From contig NZ_CP094970.1 of assembly GCF_025790165.1 (NCBI RefSeq), forward strand, positions 1,240,001 to 1,304,000: DNA of 64,000 nt. The letters are read 5' to 3'. Position numbers and translations under genes: made by a program. The first letter of the stretch is position 1; each line of letters begins with the position of its first letter. The notes below the pieces were generated by a model. It saw only the letters and a list, made by a program, of their open reading frames with translations. It was not told the origin of the DNA and searched no databases. The DNA is from Solicola gregarius (GTDB taxonomy: Bacteria; Actinomycetota; Actinomycetes; Propionibacteriales; Nocardioidaceae). This document shows, piece by piece, positions 52,664-61,655 of the stretch.

Positions 52664-54325
52664 CTACGCGGTCGAGCCCGCCGCCGCGGGGTCGATGCCG
52701 AGCCGCTCGAGCGACTCCTTGCGCATCTGCACCTTGCGTACCTTGCCGGTGACAGTCATCGGGAACTGGTCGACCGTCAGGACGTATCGAGGGACCTTGT
52801 GCCGGGCGAGTCTGCCCTCGCAGAAGGCAGCGAGGGCCTCGGCGTCGAGCGACGAAGCGCCGGCACGCAACTGCACCCACGCACACAGCTCCTCGCCGTA
52901 CTTCTCATCGGGTACGCCGACCACCTGCACGTCGGTGATGTCGGGATGTGTGTACAGGAACTCCTCGATCTCGCGCGGGTAGAGGTTCTCACCGCCGCGG
53001 ATGACCATGTCCTTGATCCGGCCGACTATTTGTGCGTACCCGTCGTCGCGCATCTCCGCGAGGTCGCCGGTGTGCATCCAGCGCGCGTCGTCGATCGCCC
53101 CGCGCGTCTTCGCAGCGCCCTCGTCGTCATGGAGGGGCCAGTAGCCCAGCATGACCGAGTAGCCACGGGTGCAGAACTCCCCAGACGCCCCGCGCTCGAC
53201 GGTCAGGCCGGAGACCGGGTCGATGATCTTGACCTCGACATGCGGGTGCACGCGTCCGACGGTCGCGGTACGTCGCTCGACATCGTCGTCGGGGCGGGTC
53301 TGCATCGATACCGGCGATGTCTCCGTCATGCCGTACGCGATGGACACCTGCTCCATGTGCATGTCGGTCATGCAGCGCTTCATCACCTCGACCGGGCAGG
53401 GCGAGCCGGCCATGATGCCCGTGCGTAGCGTCGACAGGTCGTACGACGCGAAATCCGGATGGTTCACCTCGGCGATGAACATCGTCGGTACGCCGTACAG
53501 CGCGGTGCACTGCTCGTCCTGCACCGCCTGCAGCGTCGCGGCCGGGTCGAAAGCGGGTGCAGGTATCACCATCGTCGCTCCGTGGGTCGTGCAGCCGAGG
53601 TTGCCCATCACCATGCCGAAACAGTGGTAGAAGGGGACCGGGATGCACAGCCGGTCGCGCTCGGTGAACTCGATCGTGTCGGTGACGAAGAACCCGTTGT
53701 TCAGGATGTTGTGGTGACTGAGCGTCGCACCCTTCGGGTAGCCGGTCGTACCGGAGGTGTACTGGATGTTGATCGGATCGTCGGTGCTCAGCTCGGACAT
53801 GCGGTTGCGCAGTGCGTCGCGATCGTGCCTCTCCCCTGCCGCCACCAGCTCTGCCCAGTCGTCGCCGCCGATGTGGATCACCGTCTCGAGGTGGCCGCAC
53901 TCGGGGCGTACCTCGTCGACCATCGCCGCGTAGTCGCTGGTCTTGAACACCGAAGCGGTGATCAGCATCCGCATGCCCGACTGGTTGATCGCGTACGACA
54001 GCTCGTGCGTGCGGTACGCCGGGTTGACGTTGACCAGGATCGCACCGACCTTCGCGGTCGCGTACTGCGCGATGGTCCACTCCGCGCAGTTCGGTGACCA
54101 GATGCCGATGCGGTCGCCCTTGGCGATGCCGCGGGCCAGGAGACCCAGTGCGAACGCGTCGACGTCGGCATTGAACTCGGCGTACGTCCAGCGGCGCCCG
54201 CTCTGCACCTCGACGAGTGCCTCGCGGTCACCGTGCGTCGCGACCGTGCGTTCGAGGTTGCCCCCGATCGTGTCGCCCAGCAAGGGGACTTCGGACGTTC
54301 CGGACACGTACGACAAGGAGCTCAT
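52664..54325 (-). CDS. Acyl-CoA synthetase (AMP-binding enzyme)
   Basis: 553 residues, ANL superfamily. P-loop [20 protein letters not shown], the motif [47 protein letters not shown] and the catalytic [13 protein letters not shown]. Activates a carboxylic acid via an acyl-AMP to a CoA thioester; the length and [25 protein letters not shown] pattern fit medium- or long-chain fatty acids. ATG 54325 is the chosen start. 17 bases downstream of the SRPBCC-like gene, so probably one transcript. Confidence 0.93.
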   Translation of the reverse strand: MSSLSYVSGTSEVPLLGDTIGGNLERTVATHGDREALVEVQSGRRWTYAEFNADVDAFALGLLARGIAKGDRIGIWSPNCAEWTIAQYATAKVGAILVNVNPAYRTHELSYAINQSGMRMLITASVFKTSDYAAMVDEVRPECGHLETVIHIGGDDWAELVAAGERHDRDALRNRMSELSTDDPINIQYTSGTTGYPKGATLSHHNILNNGFFVTDTIEFTERDRLCIPVPFYHCFGMVMGNLGCTTHGATMVIPAPAFDPAATLQAVQDEQCTALYGVPTMFIAEVNHPDFASYDLSTLRTGIMAGSPCPVEVMKRCMTDMHMEQVSIAYGMTETSPVSMQTRPDDDVERRTATVGRVHPHVEVKIIDPVSGLTVERGASGEFCTRGYSVMLGYWPLHDDEGAAKTRGAIDDARWMHTGDLAEMRDDGYAQIVGRIKDMVIRGGENLYPREIEEFLYTHPDITDVQVVGVPDEKYGEELCAWVQLRAGASSLDAEALAAFCEGRLARHKVPRYVLTVDQFPMTVTGKVRKVQMRKESLERLGIDPAAAGSTA

Positions 54326-54342
54326 ATGCCGCAGGTTAACCG

Positions 54343-54876
54343 TTACGGCCGCCGCATGGGAGCCCTCTGCGCGCGTGCTCGGATCGCCCGCAGCCACACG
54401 CGTCGGATCACCGCGCTACCGACCCGAATGCCGACCCAGTACGCGGCGAACACGCGTCTCGACCGGGCGTCCGTGCTGCACACGCGGGTCTCGGTGGTGA
54501 GGTAGCCGTCGACGCTGCGGAAGTTGAACGCGATCTTCACGTGCCCCGGATCGGAGTCGGCCCGGAACGTCTCGACGGTCTGCGGGCCGGGATGCGAGGC
54601 GCCCCGCCGGGTCCGTTCGACCCTGACGATCAGCATCTCCTCGTCGGTGCGGTCGACCAGCTCGAACCCGTACGAGGTGAACCAGCCGAGCAGCGGGTCG
54701 TCTCCGGACAAACCGTCCCGCCCCAGACCACGCACCTTCATCAGGGCCTTGAATACCGGCACCTCACTCCACGTGAGCTCCTCGATCGCGCGGAACAGCT
54801 CTTCGACCGGCGCGTCGGTCGCGATCCGGTGTATCTCACGCTTGTCCCATCGCGGCATCGCCTCGTCAAGCAGCAT
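54343..54876 (-). CDS. SRPBCC-like protein of unknown function
   Basis: 177 residues. [101 protein letters not shown]: a single-domain START/SRPBCC fold with a basic C-terminal helix. ATG 54876 overlaps the stop of the next upstream gene by 11 bases. It may bind a hydrophobic ligand. Confidence 0.75.
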   Translation of the reverse strand: MLLDEAMPRWDKREIHRIATDAPVEELFRAIEELTWSEVPVFKALMKVRGLGRDGLSGDDPLLGWFTSYGFELVDRTDEEMLIVRVERTRRGASHPGPQTVETFRADSDPGHVKIAFNFRSVDGYLTTETRVCSTDARSRRVFAAYWVGIRVGSAVIRRVWLRAIRARAQRAPMRRP

Positions 54877-55294
54877 GGGAGCTCACCTCCGGCGCGCGCT
54901 GGGCGGCGTACGCGGCGGAGAACGCCAGGGCCGCCTGCGGCCAGAACAGCCAGAACCCGCTCACCGGTATGAAGTAGACGAGCGCAGCGAACGCCACGAG
55001 GTACCAACCCAGGAAGGCCGGCACCTCGCCCGTACGCGCATGGTGCCGGGTGACCAGCTGGCCGACGAGCAGCATCGGAATGCCCGCGACCAGGAACCAG
55101 AACCACGACTCCCTGGTCGCCGAGCCGCTTTCGGCGCTGCCGATGCCGTCGGTGATCAGCGCGGCGACGCTGTCCCAACCGGCGACGACGCCGTACGCCA
55201 GATGAATGATGCCAGTCGCGATGAGCAACGGGCCGCAGAGCCTGCCCGCGCGGCGGGAGGCCGCGGCACCGCGTCCGCCCCAGGTATCCCACAT
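54866..55294 (-). CDS. DUF6463-family membrane protein
   Basis: 142 residues (152 from ATG 55324). WGGRGAAASRRAGRLCGPLLIATGIIHLAYGVVAGWDS, WFWFLVAGIPMLLVGQLVTRHH, VPAFLGWYLVAFAALVYFIPVSGFWLFWPQAALA: four membrane segments, the DUF6463 pattern. Divergent from the TetR gene and with an operator between them, so probably repressed by it. Start ATG 55294 is chosen because ATG 55324 falls in the operator. Confidence 0.75.
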   Translation of the reverse strand: MWDTWGGRGAAASRRAGRLCGPLLIATGIIHLAYGVVAGWDSVAALITDGIGSAESGSATRESWFWFLVAGIPMLLVGQLVTRHHARTGEVPAFLGWYLVAFAALVYFIPVSGFWLFWPQAALAFSAAYAAQRAPEVSSHAA

Positions 55295-55312
55295 TCCGAC
55301 CGACCCCCATCG

Positions 55313-55358
55313 ACTTCCATACACCTCTGTATGGAAGTGACCATACAGTACTGTACGG
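55313..55358. promoter_or_regulatory. TetR-type operator pair
   Basis: Perfect repeat ACTTCCATACA (55313-55323) with TGTATGGAAGT (55328-55338) over CCTC, and a second partly symmetric site CCATACAGTACTGTACGG (55341-55358) sharing the CCATACA half. It lies between the divergent membrane-protein and TetR genes, the second site ending 2 bases before the TetR ATG. Two sites of this type suit cooperative binding by two dimers. Confidence 0.75.
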
Positions 55359-55360
55359 AC

Positions 55361-55945
55361 ATGTCAAGAGGTCAGGTTTCCCGCCAGGACTGGCTGAATG
55401 CCGCGCTCGACGCACTCGCGGACGGCGGAGTCGCGGCCGTGCGGGTCGACGTGCTCGCACGCCGACTCGGCATGACGCGCGGCAGCTTCTACTGGCACTT
55501 CAAGGACCGAGACGCGCTCGTCGCCGCCGCGCTCGAGGAGTGGGAGCTGGTGTGCACGACGCGCACGATCGAGCAGCTCGAGACGATCGCCGATCCGGGC
55601 GAACGCCTTCGTACGCTGCTGACGCACGCTCTCGACATCGAGGCGCTCTCCCGGCTCGAGCCCGCAATCGTGGCGCATGCCGGCGACCCGGTCGTCGCAC
55701 CGATCCTGCGCCGGGTCACCGAGCGCCGCGTCGACTTCCTTGCGGAGGTCTACGCCGAGCTCGGGTACGACCGCGGCGATGCCCGACACCAGGCCCTCGT
55801 CGCGTACGCCGCGTACACCGGATGGCTACAGCTGCGCAGCACGGCTCCCGACGTACTCCCCGAGCTCGCCGACGCGGGCCGCACGGGCGAGGTGGCACGC
55901 GCCTATCTCGCCGACCGATTGATCTCGCGCCCCGTGTCGCGGTGA
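55361..55945 (+). CDS. TetR-family repressor
   Basis: 194 residues, ATG 55361. DWLNAALDALADGGVAAVRVDVLARRLGMTRGSFYWHFKDRDALVAAALEEWE is a TetR helix-turn-helix. The C-terminal part is helical, with LEPAIVAHAGDPVVAPILRRVTERRVDFLAEVYAELGYD. It most probably binds the operator pair directly before it and controls itself plus the DUF6463/SRPBCC/acyl-CoA synthetase operon. If the synthetase is the main target, an acyl-CoA is a natural inducer, but that is a guess. Confidence 0.92.
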   Translation: MSRGQVSRQDWLNAALDALADGGVAAVRVDVLARRLGMTRGSFYWHFKDRDALVAAALEEWELVCTTRTIEQLETIADPGERLRTLLTHALDIEALSRLEPAIVAHAGDPVVAPILRRVTERRVDFLAEVYAELGYDRGDARHQALVAYAAYTGWLQLRSTAPDVLPELADAGRTGEVARAYLADRLISRPVSR

Positions 55946-56062
55946 TCTGGACGCGGTGGCCGTGAGGTGATGGACCGTGAGCGGAACGGGCGTACTATGA
56001 GCGGGGTCGCACAGCGATTCAAGAGTCCACATTGACACGGGGCACCCGAAAGGACGTCATGC

Positions 56063-56869
56063 ATGGTGTTGCGCGCCGTTGCCGCTGCCGCCCCTAACCA
56101 CGGAAGTCGCTCGACCGCGCTGCCCTCGCCACCGGCCGTCTGGCACACCTCGGAGTGCTGGCTGGCGTACGACGAGGCGGCGAAGGCCGGCTTCGTCAGC
56201 GCGATCTCGCAGCCGACGAGCGAGTACGCCCTCTGGGTGACCGACGTCGGCAGGTCGATCCTGGTCGACGGCGCCGAGGGCCGGGAGAAGTGGGGCATCG
56301 GATACCGCACCTGCATCGAGGTCAACCGCGCCAGCGAGCGCTCGAGCCGGGCGGCCATCGCGGCCGCCGTGCAGCTCGGTCAGCAGGACGCCCACGCGCG
56401 GCTCGAGGTGATCGGCTACACCGGCTCACGGGCCTGGGACGTCCGCTACACCCCGCGCAGGTTCGACCTCGCCGCCCACGAGGACCTCGAGCGCGCGATC
56501 GGCGATGCGCACCGCATCCTCGCGGAGGCATCCGCCGCCGAGCTGCTGCCGGTGTTGCTCGCCCGCGAGGAGCCGTCGTACGAGGACTCCACCTACGTCC
56601 CGATGAGCATCGGCGTGCCGTCCGACGCCGCCGAGCTGGCCGCCGACCACGTCGACGAGTCGATCCTGCTGGTCGGGCTGATCCACGGTGTCGCACAGGG
56701 CCAGCGCATCGTCGATGCCGCGAACCATCTACGCAACCGCAGTGACCAGCCGACCGACCGCATCCAGCGGCTCGCGACGGCGGTGTACGAGTTGATGGGC
56801 CACAACGACGGCGTGCCGTCGGCCGAAGCCGTACGCCGCGCGCGCGGTGCTCTGCAGCCGTTGCAGTAG
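56063..56869 (+). CDS. Protein of unknown function
   Basis: 268 residues. SECWLAYDEAAKAGFVSAISQPTSEYALWVTDVGRSILVDGAEGREKWGIGYRTC and VRYTPRRFDLAAHEDLERAIGDAHRILAEASA; mostly alpha/beta and soluble, without signal peptide or membrane segment. A basic short N-terminal stretch and GHNDGVPSAEAVRRARGAL at the end. ATG 56063 follows GAAAGGA. I do not recognise the family. Confidence 0.7.
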   Translation: MVLRAVAAAAPNHGSRSTALPSPPAVWHTSECWLAYDEAAKAGFVSAISQPTSEYALWVTDVGRSILVDGAEGREKWGIGYRTCIEVNRASERSSRAAIAAAVQLGQQDAHARLEVIGYTGSRAWDVRYTPRRFDLAAHEDLERAIGDAHRILAEASAAELLPVLLAREEPSYEDSTYVPMSIGVPSDAAELAADHVDESILLVGLIHGVAQGQRIVDAANHLRNRSDQPTDRIQRLATAVYELMGHNDGVPSAEAVRRARGALQPLQ

Positions 56870-56927
56870 CTCTCGGCTCGAATTCGGCACCACGCTGTCG
56901 TACGGTCCGTTGTGGAGGTGTTCTCGG

Positions 56928-57044
56928 ATGCCCGGACTCGGAGGAGCGGTTCGTCGCGTTATGCGACGCTCCGTACGACAGCAGATGCGCAAGCAGCGGC
57001 AGGAAAAACGCCGCGAGGCCAAGCGCCAGCAACGCCCGCGCTGA
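56928..57044 (+). CDS. 38-residue highly basic protein
   Basis: ATG 56928 with GGAGGTG upstream: MPGLGGAVRRVMRRSVRQQ then MRKQRQEKRREAKRQQRPR. More than a third of residues are Arg or Lys, in a pattern suitable for RNA or ribosome binding. It ends 12 bases before the convergent iolE gene. The ribosome site gives some support; a family is not known. Confidence 0.45.
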   Translation: MPGLGGAVRRVMRRSVRQQMRKQRQEKRREAKRQQRPR

Positions 57045-57056
57045 GCGGCGAGCTGC

Positions 57057-57968
57057 TCAGCGCTGGGTGCCGATGTCGAGGGTGACACCGCCACAGCCGG
57101 CGAGGTAGGTGTGCGTACGCCGCGCGATCGGCAGCGGTACGTCGGGCTCGCAGGGGTACATGTCCTGCTCGACGATCGCGTACAGGTCGCGACCGAGGGC
57201 ACCGGCCGCCTGCAACACCGGCTCCATCGGCGGCTCGCCCGTCGGCGGCTCGACCATCACCCCGCGGCGTACCGCCTCGGGGAACGACAGGTCCTCCGCC
57301 TCGACCTGCGCGACGATCGCCGGGTCGACCTGCTTGAGGTGGAGATAGCCGATGCGCTCCGGGTACTTCCGGATCAGCGCCAGGTTGTCGCCGCCGTAGT
57401 ACGCGACGTGGCCGGTGTCGAGACAGAGGTTGACGTACGCCGGGTCGGTCGACTCGACGAAGCGCTCGATATCGGGCTGGTAACCCACATGGCTGTCGGC
57501 GTGGGAGTGGAACTGCAGGCGCAGGCCGTACTCGTCGAGGATCCGCCGCCCGAGCTCGTCCATGCCCTCGGTCAGCGACCGCCACTGCTGCGCGGTCAGC
57601 TCGCGGTTCTCCAACGGCGCGCCGGTCTTGTGGTCGCGCCAAGGGTCAGGGATCACCACGATGTGCTCGCCACCCATGGCCTTCGTCAGGCCCGCGACGT
57701 CGGAGACCTGCTTCCACACGTCGTCCCACGAGTCGGGCCGGTGCAGATGCTCGAACACCGTGCCCGCCGAGACCCGCAGCCCACGCGCCTCCAATGCGTC
57801 GCCGAGCTCGCCCGGGTCGGTCGACAGATAGCCGTACGGCCCGAGCTCGATCCACTCGTATCCGGCGGCCGCTACCTCGTCCAGGAAGCGGCCCGCCGCG
57901 GTCTGCGCGGAGTCGTCCGCGAACCACACCCCCCACGAGTCGGGGGCCGAGCCGATGTGGATGGTCAT
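57057..57968 (-). CDS. iolE: Inosose dehydratase-like sugar phosphate isomerase/epimerase
   Basis: 303 residues, TIM-barrel xylose-isomerase-like fold: IGSAPDSWGVWF, YEWIELGPYGYLSTDPGELGDAL, VVIPDPWRDHK, QFHSHADSHVGY with metal ligands, NLCLDTGHVAYYGGD and HLKQVDPA. In this operon it should be the 2-keto-myo-inositol dehydratase. Start ATG 57968 overlaps the stop of iolD (ATGA). The gene is last in the operon; IolH or a related isomerase is the alternative. Confidence 0.85.
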   Translation of the reverse strand: MTIHIGSAPDSWGVWFADDSAQTAAGRFLDEVAAAGYEWIELGPYGYLSTDPGELGDALEARGLRVSAGTVFEHLHRPDSWDDVWKQVSDVAGLTKAMGGEHIVVIPDPWRDHKTGAPLENRELTAQQWRSLTEGMDELGRRILDEYGLRLQFHSHADSHVGYQPDIERFVESTDPAYVNLCLDTGHVAYYGGDNLALIRKYPERIGYLHLKQVDPAIVAQVEAEDLSFPEAVRRGVMVEPPTGEPPMEPVLQAAGALGRDLYAIVEQDMYPCEPDVPLPIARRTHTYLAGCGGVTLDIGTQR

Positions 57969-59872
57969 GCGTTCTCCTGTCCGTTCGTCGGCCGCAGGTA
58001 GGTTCGCTGCGCCGTCTTGTGCTTGTCGTAGACCCCCCGCGCCTCGCGGGTCGAGTCGAGTGCCGAGGTCTCCGCGACCGGAACGTCCCACCACGACTCG
58101 GAGTCGGGTGCGCCGGCGAACGGGTCGGTCTCGACGTGGATGACGGTCGTACGCTCGGCGGCCTTCGCCGCCCGGATGGCGTCGGTGAGCTCGGCCGTCG
58201 TCGCCGCACGTACGACCTCGGCGCCCAGGCTGCGCGCGTTGGCCGCGAGGTCGACCGGCAGCCGGTCGCCGTCGAGGCGTCCGGACTCCGATCGGTAGCG
58301 GTACTTCGTACCGAACCGTTGCGAGCCGAGCGACTCCGAGAGCGCGCCGATCGACGCGTACCCGTGGTTCTGCACGAGTACGACGATCAGCTTGAGCCCT
58401 TCTTGCACGGCGGTGACGAGCTCGGTCGCCATCATCAGGTACGAGCCGTCGCCGACCATCACCACGACGTCGCGGTCGGGGCTGGCCAGCTTCACGCCGA
58501 TGCCGCCGGCGACCTCGTATCCCATGCAGGAGTAGCCGTACTCGACGTGGTATCCGTGCGCATCGCGTACCCGCCACAGCTTGTGCAGGTCACCCGGCAT
58601 CGAACCGGCGGCACAGACCACGACGTCGCGCGCGTCGATGGTTTCGTTCACGGCACCCAACACCGCGCTCTGGCTCAGCAGCGCGCCCACCGGCTCGTCC
58701 GGGTGGTACGCAGCGTCGACGATCGTGTCCCAGTCGGCTCGGCGGCGTGCGATCTCGTCGTCGTACGCGGCCGCGACGCCGTGGCCGGCGAGTCGCTCGG
58801 CGAGCGTATCGAGCGTCACGCGCGCATCGGCGACGACCTCGAACCCGGCGTGCTTGACCGCGTCAACCCTTGCCACGTTGACGTTCACGAACCGCACGTC
58901 GTCGCGCTGGAACGCCGTACGACTCGCGGTGGTGAAATCGCTGAAGCGGGTACCGATGCCGATCACCACATCGGCGTCGCGAGCGAGTGCATTGGCCGCG
59001 GGCGTACCCGTCGACCCGATCGCGCCAACACACTGCGGGTGGCCGGACACCAGAGATCCCTTACCTGCCTGCGTCTGCCCGACCGGGATGCCGGTCTGCT
59101 CACAGAACCGGGCAAGCGCCTCCGTCGCACCCGAGTAGACGACCCCGCCACCGGCGACGATCAGCGGACGCTCGGCCGAACGGATCAGCTCTGCGGCCTC
59201 GGCGACCACATCCGGCTCGGGCATCGGACGCCCGACCCTCCAGACCCTGCGCTCGAAGAGCTCATCGGGCCAGTCGTACGCCTGCGCCTGCACGTCTTGA
59301 GGCAGGCACAGCGTGACGGCGCCGGTCTCGGCCGGATCGGTCAGCACCCGCATCGCGGCACGCAGCGCGGCCGGCGCCTGCTCCGGCCGGGTGATCCGAT
59401 CGAAGTAGCGGGAGACCGGCCGGAACGTGTCGTTGACGTTGACGTCTCCGGCCTGTGGGTTCTCCAGCTCCTGCAGCAGCGGCGCGGCGCTCCGGTCGGC
59501 GAACGTGTCGGACGGCAGGAGCAGCACGGGTAGTCGGTTGACCGTCGCCAGCGCAGCACCCGTGACCATGTTGGTGGCACCTGGCCCGACGCTCGTCGTG
59601 ACGGCGTACGTCTGCAGTCGGTCACTCGCCCGCGCGTACGCGACGGCGCTGTGCACCATCGCCTGCTCGTTGCGGCCGAGGACGTACGGCAGCGCGTGCG
59701 GGTCGTCGAGCTCAGACTCCAACAGTGCTTGACCGATGCCGGCGACGTTGCCGTGCCCGAAGATGCCGAAGCATCCGGCGATCAGCCGACGCTGGACCCC
59801 ATCGCGTTCGCTGTACTGCGCCGAGAGGAAACGTACGACCGCCTGCGCCACGGTGAGCCGGATCGTCATCAT
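57965..59872 (-). CDS. iolD: 3D-(3,5/4)-trihydroxycyclohexane-1,2-dione hydrolase
   Basis: 635 residues, thiamine-diphosphate enzyme. Activating Glu in VLGRNEQAMVHSAVAYARAS, central domain with AGGGVVYSGATEALARF, and the ThDP-magnesium motif GDGSYLMMATELVTAVQEGL with VLVQNHGYASIGALSESLGSQRFG. It hydrolyses the ring of the trihydroxy-dione to 5-deoxyglucuronate. ATG 59872 or 59869, overlapping the iolB stop (ATGA). Confidence 0.95.
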   Translation of the reverse strand: MMTIRLTVAQAVVRFLSAQYSERDGVQRRLIAGCFGIFGHGNVAGIGQALLESELDDPHALPYVLGRNEQAMVHSAVAYARASDRLQTYAVTTSVGPGATNMVTGAALATVNRLPVLLLPSDTFADRSAAPLLQELENPQAGDVNVNDTFRPVSRYFDRITRPEQAPAALRAAMRVLTDPAETGAVTLCLPQDVQAQAYDWPDELFERRVWRVGRPMPEPDVVAEAAELIRSAERPLIVAGGGVVYSGATEALARFCEQTGIPVGQTQAGKGSLVSGHPQCVGAIGSTGTPAANALARDADVVIGIGTRFSDFTTASRTAFQRDDVRFVNVNVARVDAVKHAGFEVVADARVTLDTLAERLAGHGVAAAYDDEIARRRADWDTIVDAAYHPDEPVGALLSQSAVLGAVNETIDARDVVVCAAGSMPGDLHKLWRVRDAHGYHVEYGYSCMGYEVAGGIGVKLASPDRDVVVMVGDGSYLMMATELVTAVQEGLKLIVVLVQNHGYASIGALSESLGSQRFGTKYRYRSESGRLDGDRLPVDLAANARSLGAEVVRAATTAELTDAIRAAKAAERTTVIHVETDPFAGAPDSESWWDVPVAETSALDSTREARGVYDKHKTAQRTYLRPTNGQENA

Positions 59873-60735
59873 GCACCGCCATCCAGTCGTGGGTCGATCT
59901 GCTGGTCGGCCCAGGTCTCGCGCACGAACGCGTGGTCGGGGTGATCGGAGATCCGCCAGGCGCGCTCGGGCGCCGGGCCGGCCATGACGTTGAGGTAGTA
60001 CATGTCGAACCCGGGACCGGCGACACATGGACCGTGCCAGCCATAGGGCACCAGCGCGGTGTCGCCTTGGTGCACCTCGACCAGCACATCGATATCGCCT
60101 GCGGGCGACGACGACGTGCGGTGGAAGCCGAAGCCCGGTTCGCCTGCGGGGCCGGAAGCGATCTCGAAGTAGTAGATCTCCTCGAGTTCGGACTCCGCAT
60201 CGGTGTGCTCGTCATGCTTGTGTGCCGGGTAGCTCGACCAGTTGCCGCTCGGTGTGACCACCTCGCACGCGATGGCGGCACCCGCGTCGAACGCGTCGGC
60301 CGTGCCGAAGTTGCGTACCTCGCGGCTGCACTGGCCGGCGCCGCGCAGCTCCACGGCGACGTCGGTGCGCGGCACGTACCGGAACTCCATCGCCCGCTCG
60401 GTGCGCGCTCCCGCGAGGGCGAACCTCCCGCCCTCGAGCGAGCTCACGGTGAACGTCGAGCGGATCGGCACGTACGCGAAGTCGCTCGGACCGGCGAAGA
60501 CGTCGGTGCGACCTTCGAGGGTGAAGACCCGGTCGTCGCACTCGACCTCCGCCGACCCGGCGAGCGGAAGTACGAACAGCTCGTCGCCTCCCGACGCGAT
60601 GGTGCGCGTGCCCCCGGCGGACAGCGTCAGGATCCGCAGTCCCGAGTAACCGCAACCGGCGGACTCGGGCGTCACCAGCACGTCGTAGCCGTCGGCGGCG
60701 GCTCGGCCGGAGGGTAGGAACAACTCTGCCGTCAT
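59869..60735 (-). CDS. iolB: 5-deoxy-glucuronate isomerase
   Basis: 288 residues, two-cupin protein. TRTIASGGDELFVLPLAGSAEVE, DVFAGPSDFAYVP, SSYPAHKHDEHTDAESELEEIYYFEI and GWHGPCVAGPGFDMYYLNVMAGP carry the family's metal-binding residues. It converts 5-deoxyglucuronate to 2-deoxy-5-keto-gluconate. ATG 60735 follows GAGAGGAG. It is 29 bases from the Cgl0159-type gene, the only gap in this otherwise overlapping operon. Confidence 0.95.
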   Translation of the reverse strand: MTAELFLPSGRAAADGYDVLVTPESAGCGYSGLRILTLSAGGTRTIASGGDELFVLPLAGSAEVECDDRVFTLEGRTDVFAGPSDFAYVPIRSTFTVSSLEGGRFALAGARTERAMEFRYVPRTDVAVELRGAGQCSREVRNFGTADAFDAGAAIACEVVTPSGNWSSYPAHKHDEHTDAESELEEIYYFEIASGPAGEPGFGFHRTSSSPAGDIDVLVEVHQGDTALVPYGWHGPCVAGPGFDMYYLNVMAGPAPERAWRISDHPDHAFVRETWADQQIDPRLDGGA

Positions 60736-60764
60736 CGGCGCTCTCCTCTCATCGACTCCGCCCT

Positions 60765-61655
60765 TCAGCGAACCAGGGACACGGCCGTATCGACCGCCGC
60801 GGTCACGTCGTCGTCGGCCGGGTAGAGCAGCGTGCGGCCGACCATCAGCCCGCGTACGGACGGCAGCGTCAGCGCGCGCTGCCACTGCGTGTACGTGGCG
60901 TCCGGGTCGCCGTTCGGATCACCGCCGAGCAGCAAGGTCGGCAGCGTGGTCGCCCGCATAACGGACTCCATGTCGTCGACCACAGGGAGTTTGAGCCAGG
61001 TGTACGCACTCGAGGCGCCAAGCCCCTGTGCGATGTGAACCGACAGCGCCACCTCGGATGCGCGCAGGTCGTTGACGACGCCCCGGTCGACGCGACGGGA
61101 GATGAACGGCTCGATCATCGCGACCCGGCCGGCGCGTGCGAGCTCGGAGACCGCGCGCCCGCACGACTCCATCGTGGTGACCGTCGACGGGTCGTCGAGG
61201 TCGATACGCAGCAGCATCTTGGCGCCGTCGAGTCCGGCATCGACCGCGCCTCGCACGTCGTACGCGGTGAACCGGTCGTCCATCTCGAACACCGAGCCGG
61301 CAAGGCCGCCACGGTTGAGCGAGGCGAAGACCAGCTTGTCCTCGAGGGCGCCGAGGAGTAGGAGGTCCTCGACGATGTCTGCGGTCGCGAGCACGCCGTC
61401 GACTCCGGGACGCGCGAGCGCCGTGGTGAGGCGGTCGAGCAGATCGCGGCGGTCGGACATCGCATCCGGGCGACCGCGTACGGAGATCGCACCGCGGGCG
61501 GGGTGGTCGCACGCGATGATCATCAGCCGCCCGTCATCGGGCGTCCGCGCCCGGCGCGTGCGCGCGGCGAACAGCTCGCCGATGCGCTCCGGCTCGCGGG
61601 CGCGTACGTCGGTCAGCTCGTCGTAGTCATGGACGAAGGCGGGGTGTCTGTTCAT
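60765..61655 (-). CDS. Cgl0159-family (beta/alpha)8 aldolase-like protein
   Basis: 296 residues. MIIACDHPARGAIS, DGVLATADIVEDLLLLG, SLNRGGLAGSVFEMDDRF, GAKMLLRIDL, EPFISRRVDRGVVND, TWLKLPVVDDMESVMRATTLPTLLLGGDPNG: the class I aldolase-like barrel found in actinobacterial inositol operons, named after Corynebacterium Cgl0159. By position it is probably the aldolase acting on 2-deoxy-5-keto-gluconate-6-phosphate (the IolJ step). ATG 61655 overlaps the iolC stop (ATGA). Confidence 0.88.
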   Translation of the reverse strand: MNRHPAFVHDYDELTDVRAREPERIGELFAARTRRARTPDDGRLMIIACDHPARGAISVRGRPDAMSDRRDLLDRLTTALARPGVDGVLATADIVEDLLLLGALEDKLVFASLNRGGLAGSVFEMDDRFTAYDVRGAVDAGLDGAKMLLRIDLDDPSTVTTMESCGRAVSELARAGRVAMIEPFISRRVDRGVVNDLRASEVALSVHIAQGLGASSAYTWLKLPVVDDMESVMRATTLPTLLLGGDPNGDPDATYTQWQRALTLPSVRGLMVGRTLLYPADDDVTAAVDTAVSLVR

